This document shows positions 60,356 to 64,000 of a stretch of DNA of 64,000 bases, in pieces. Under the pieces are notes generated by a model. It was not told where the DNA came from. It saw only the letters and a program-made list of their open reading frames with translations, and ran no database searches. The stretch covers positions 186,001 through 250,000 of the forward strand of contig JAMSLZ010000002.1 of assembly GCA_026027325.1 (NCBI GenBank), in the 5' to 3' direction. The translations under genes were made by a program, and so were the position numbers. Every line of letters begins with the position of its first letter. Positions within the stretch are counted from its first letter, which is position 1. The stretch is from Actinomucor elegans (taxonomy: Eukaryota > Mucoromycota > Mucoromycetes > Mucorales > Mucoraceae).

Positions 60356-63300
60356 ATGGAAGAGGAAGAAGGTTAGATAAATACAAGGAGCCAATTCAAT
60401 CGACATTTTATTCACATTTATCCAATTAGAAATATGCAGAGTGTGCCGATCAGAAGGTACACACGACCAACCTTTATTCCATCCTTGTAAATGTGCTGGA
60501 AGTATACGTTATGTCCATCAGGAATGGTAAGAAACACGAGAAAAAAAAAAGGGAATATATGACAAATATACTGACTCGCTTTAAATAGCCTGATAGAATG
60601 GTTGACGCATAGTCGAAAAAAGTACAAAGAAATTGGATAGCATAAGAATGAAATCTAATCTATCTATCTATTCAATAGATACTGTGAATTATGCGAACAC
60701 CCTTTCACTTTTACACCAGGTATGCCTTGCGCCGAAGCACTTTAGAAGCACTAACCAATTGGTATATGTATTAGTTTATAGACAGGATATGCCCGTTGTT
60801 TTACCACCAACATTGTTTGTGCAACAATTACGAAAGAAACTCACGTTTGCCGTTATCACCGCGTTACGAGCAATCCTTGTATCTTGTATTTGGTTAATCG
60901 TATTGCCTTATTTCACGATATGGGTTTGGAGATTATACTTCTTCTTAGGGGCCAATCTATCAAAAAACTTGTCAAGATTACAGCAAATGAAACATCAATA
61001 TGGCATTTCTTCAAGTAGCATTATAATGAACAATACCACAGCTTCTATCGGTAGTAATGAAACAGCGATAGGCTGGATACAGGATTATAAATCTCGATTA
61101 ACACTACAGTAAGTCTTATATATATAACGTGGTAGTCATCATTGACCAATGATTCATAGAACCTTTTTGTCTGATTGCTTTGAAGGACAAATTATAACCT
61201 GTGTAGTGGTTGTAATATTTGTAGCAGTGTTTTTATTGAGAGAATGGATTGTACAGAATATACCAATGGAAGCTGCCATTGCAGAGGAAGAAGATGAAGA
61301 CCCTGTCATGGAACAGCAGCAACCAGAAGAGTTTCAAGATCATTTCCCAAGAGGGTTCAGACAAGAAAGACCAGATCAGTTTGATTCGTCCTTGTTTGAT
61401 GTGGATTGGGATCAACAGCAACATGAACGGCCACCTTCACCAGTGGCAATGGATAATGAAATATGGCTAGGTGGTAATGAATCAGCATCTACTTCAGCTG
61501 CTTTTTCTAGTGATAAACCTGTGCGGGCTACTTCAATGCCTCCCTCATTTTCTGCTTCAAGTTCTTTTCACGATAATTCAGATGAAGGCTTTAATAACAA
61601 TGACTATGGGTTTGCAGTAGATAATAGAAGATCAGTCAGTATGGAACCTTTCATTGACACTACGGCCACCAGCAATGTAAGACAGCCGGAAGCTACACTG
61701 ATTCATCGCGGTCATCCACCTCATGCACCTAGAATGAGACATGCTGAAGCGCCTATGCCTATTATCCGTCCGATTCTTGAAGATGAGGAAGAACAAGAAA
61801 GGCCACCAGTAGCTCAATTGCACCATCGTCAACACGCACCTCCTCCAGCCCCTCCTCCAGCTCCACTTGCCATGAACAACGAAGAAGAAGAGGAAGAGGA
61901 AAACATTGAGGAATTTGAAGGCGTTTTAGAGGCCATTGGTATGCAAGGCAGTCTATGGTCTCTTGTACAAAATTGCGCTTTAATGGGTTTATTGATTGCA
62001 CTAAGTCTTGGTGCAGCAGTTGCTTTACCTTACTTGATTGGTATGCTGTTTATCATGACAGATATTTTGGATGTGATTCGTATTCCTTTAAAATTGGCTC
62101 GTTTTGTGACAGATCCTTTAGTGGACTTTATATTCTTCCTATGTACGGAATACATTGGCCCTTGGATAGTCGTTCTATATCAAGAGTATACCAAGTCTCT
62201 TCTCATCAGCTTCACATCATTACCCATCATGAACAGTATCTCATTCGCATTTATGTACATTTTCAATTATATTATGGATCATGGCCTTTTACTAGCAGAT
62301 TCATCGTCTTCCGATATACCCACTACAACAGCAACAGCAGTCATAGACACATCTTTTATCGATGCCATGGCCAAGTTCATCAACAATACAGAACCTATGG
62401 TAGAGTCAGCATTTGAGCGCTACCAGTCGTTTGCTACTGGCCAAACACCTATAGATCGATTTGTCTGCATTTCTGTGGGGTATATTATTGTTACCATTGT
62501 CAGTTGCTGGTATTTATCGCGTTCTGCGCAAAACAATATGGCAGCCGCAGCATTTGGTCGTACTGCTCAAGAAGCACTCCGACACCAAGGCATTATTTTC
62601 AAAGTGGGCATGTTTATCACAATTGAACTGATTTTGTTTCCTATCGTGTGTGGTTTCCTTTTGGACTTATCCACGATGCCTTTATTCAAAGCTGCCAATT
62701 TAGTCAGTCGATGGGTATATCTCAAGCAGCATCCAGTACCTTCCATCTTTTTACACTGGTTCTTGGGTACAGGATTCATGTTTTTGTTTGCGGTTTTGGT
62801 GACATTGTGTCGTGATATTGTTAGACCAGGTGTGATGTGGTTTATCCGTGACCCTAACGATCCACAGTTTCATCCAATCCGCGAAATAGTTGAAAGACCC
62901 ATCTTCTTCCAGTTCAAAAAGATTGGTGCTAGTGCCTTGATCTATTTAACTGTCATTTTGGTTGGCGTAGGTGGTGTAGTACATACAATCAATACGTTGG
63001 CTACACACATACTTCCTTTAAGATGGAGTTTATCGTAAGTTCGAAACTTGGATTATCAAGTCTTCATGTAGTAATATTATTTAATAGGAGCCCATTGTCA
63101 GTAATCCCAATCGATTTGATCGTGATACAGGTTGGTATCCCTGCCCTTGTGAAATACTTCCAACCAAAGCAAGCCATTAAAACATTGTTTGTCGCTTCCA
63201 TCACTTGGACTTGCCGTCAATTGCGTCTTACATCTTTCATGTTTGGCGGCCGTAAACCAGAGGAGGAAGGTACATTGACATATCACACTTGGTCCGCTTG

Positions 63301-64000
63301 GCTCAAACGTAGTTCACCTTCTCATTATCCTGCTGAAGGCAGTGCAGAAGAGGATGTCATTGGCCCTGAAGTGTCGTATTTATGGGATGGCCAGTTGATG
63401 CGTGTGCCTCGTCACGACAGTGTGCCCATTATTGATCGCCGCCGTATGCTAGTACCAGTCGATGCTGTTACGCTTGAGCCCATCGATGATAGAGAAAGGG
63501 AATTAGGACATCCCGCAGCCAGTGCTCCTGGCGGCAACGAAGTCAACACCGTCATTGTATACACTCCGCCTCACTTTAAGCAACGTGTACTCATATTTTT
63601 GGGATTCATGTGGTTTTCAATCAGTGTTTTCTGTTGCATGGTTACTATTGTACCTGTAATTTTGGGACGCGCTCTTTTCAAGCAAGGATTCGGGGTCGAG
63701 AATGATGTGCATGATATATACTCATTTGTCCTGGGTGGATTCCTTTTGTTATTAGCTGGCATGTTAGCTAATCAATCCTATAAGGCTTTAAAGGATATCT
63801 ACTTGCAGACTACTTGGAAGGATATCTGTACCTCCATCTGGCGTCATACGAAACAGTGGAACTTATGGGTAAGCAATTAGTTTGACCATAACAATGATAT
63901 TCAAATCTAAATTATTGCTATCATAGATCTTTAGTTGGACATTCTTTTTGATTTCTTTTGGAGTGATCGTACCCTTAATACTGGGCATCATGATTGAATT
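60356..64000 (+). CDS. SSM4: DOA10/SSM4 (MARCH6/TEB4) ER ubiquitin ligase, 3' truncated by window
   Basis: Exons 60356-60371, 60430-60526, 60589-60621, 60679-60719, 60775-61108, 61160-63034, 63088-63868 and 63927 to the edge; at least 1083 residues, reading on. The N-terminus is a RING-CH domain assembled from four tiny exons: [50 protein letters not shown], with all C4HC3 zinc ligands present. Membrane segments follow ([28 protein letters not shown]), a long acidic low-complexity cytosolic loop (residues about 215-430), and the conserved TEB4 region with [22 protein letters not shown]10 ubiquitinates misfolded ER and nuclear-envelope proteins and sterol enzymes for degradation. The start chosen (MEEEEE) is the only one giving a complete RING-CH. 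Confidence 0.95.

Noticed and set aside
61233..62779. Several minus-strand and alternative-frame plus-strand frames of 60-150 codons
   Set aside because: All are shadows of the DOA10 exon 6.

Overview
The window is a stretch of nuclear DNA from a filamentous fungus, most likely a mucoralean (Mucoromycota). The evidence is AT-rich spacers full of poly(A)/poly(T) runs, genes cut by many 45-70 base GT..AG introns, CAG/CAA-coded polyglutamine, a JEN-type carboxylate permease, a FAR1-domain regulator and a SSD1/DIS3L2 protein that still has its nuclease active site. Genus cannot be decided from the sequence. There is no sign of bacteria, plasmid, virus or CRISPR. Exon joins below were worked out by hand from reading frame, splice sites and family conservation. 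In almost every gene the exon lengths add up to an open frame.

Layout. 1-3.3 kb: gene-free, old diverged repeats. 3.3-5.5 kb (minus): membrane-anchored prolidase-like M24 peptidase and a small TARG1-like macrodomain protein. 5.5-10.8 kb: gene-poor, with a Tc1/mariner-type short element flanked by TA and a decayed transposase. 10.8-13.3 kb (plus): FAR1-type DNA-binding protein with a long polyglutamine tail. 15.6-17.7 kb (minus): JEN1-like monocarboxylate permease in ten exons. 17.7-22.8 kb: second desert with the same diverged repeats. 22.8-23.6 kb (plus): single C2H2 zinc-finger protein. 24.1-40.4 kb: gene-dense core with URB1 (60S ribosome assembly), DIS3L2/SSD1 and a GH31 glycosidase on minus, and RRP6 (nuclear exosome) on plus, divergent from the GH31 gene. 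42.5-44.2 kb (minus): augmin HAUS6-like protein with an acidic minisatellite-coded tract and MCB-like promoter boxes. 44.2-49.9 kb: third desert. 49.95-51.4 kb (minus): STE20/PAK-like kinase. 51.9-53.4 kb (minus): peroxisomal D-amino-acid oxidase. 54.5-56.7 kb (minus): AVT3-like vacuolar amino acid transporter. 59.9-60.1 kb (minus): unrecognised two-exon mini-gene. 60.36 kb to the end (plus): DOA10/SSM4 ERAD ubiquitin ligase, cut by the window edge.

Themes. Three RNA-metabolism genes (URB1, DIS3L2/SSD1, RRP6) lie within 16 kb. Amino-nitrogen and carbon handling recurs (prolidase, D-amino-acid oxidase, vacuolar amino acid transporter, carboxylate permease, GH31), but nothing shows these are co-regulated. 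The least explained signal is a family of strongly diverged repeats with about 0.2 kb spacing that fills the deserts.
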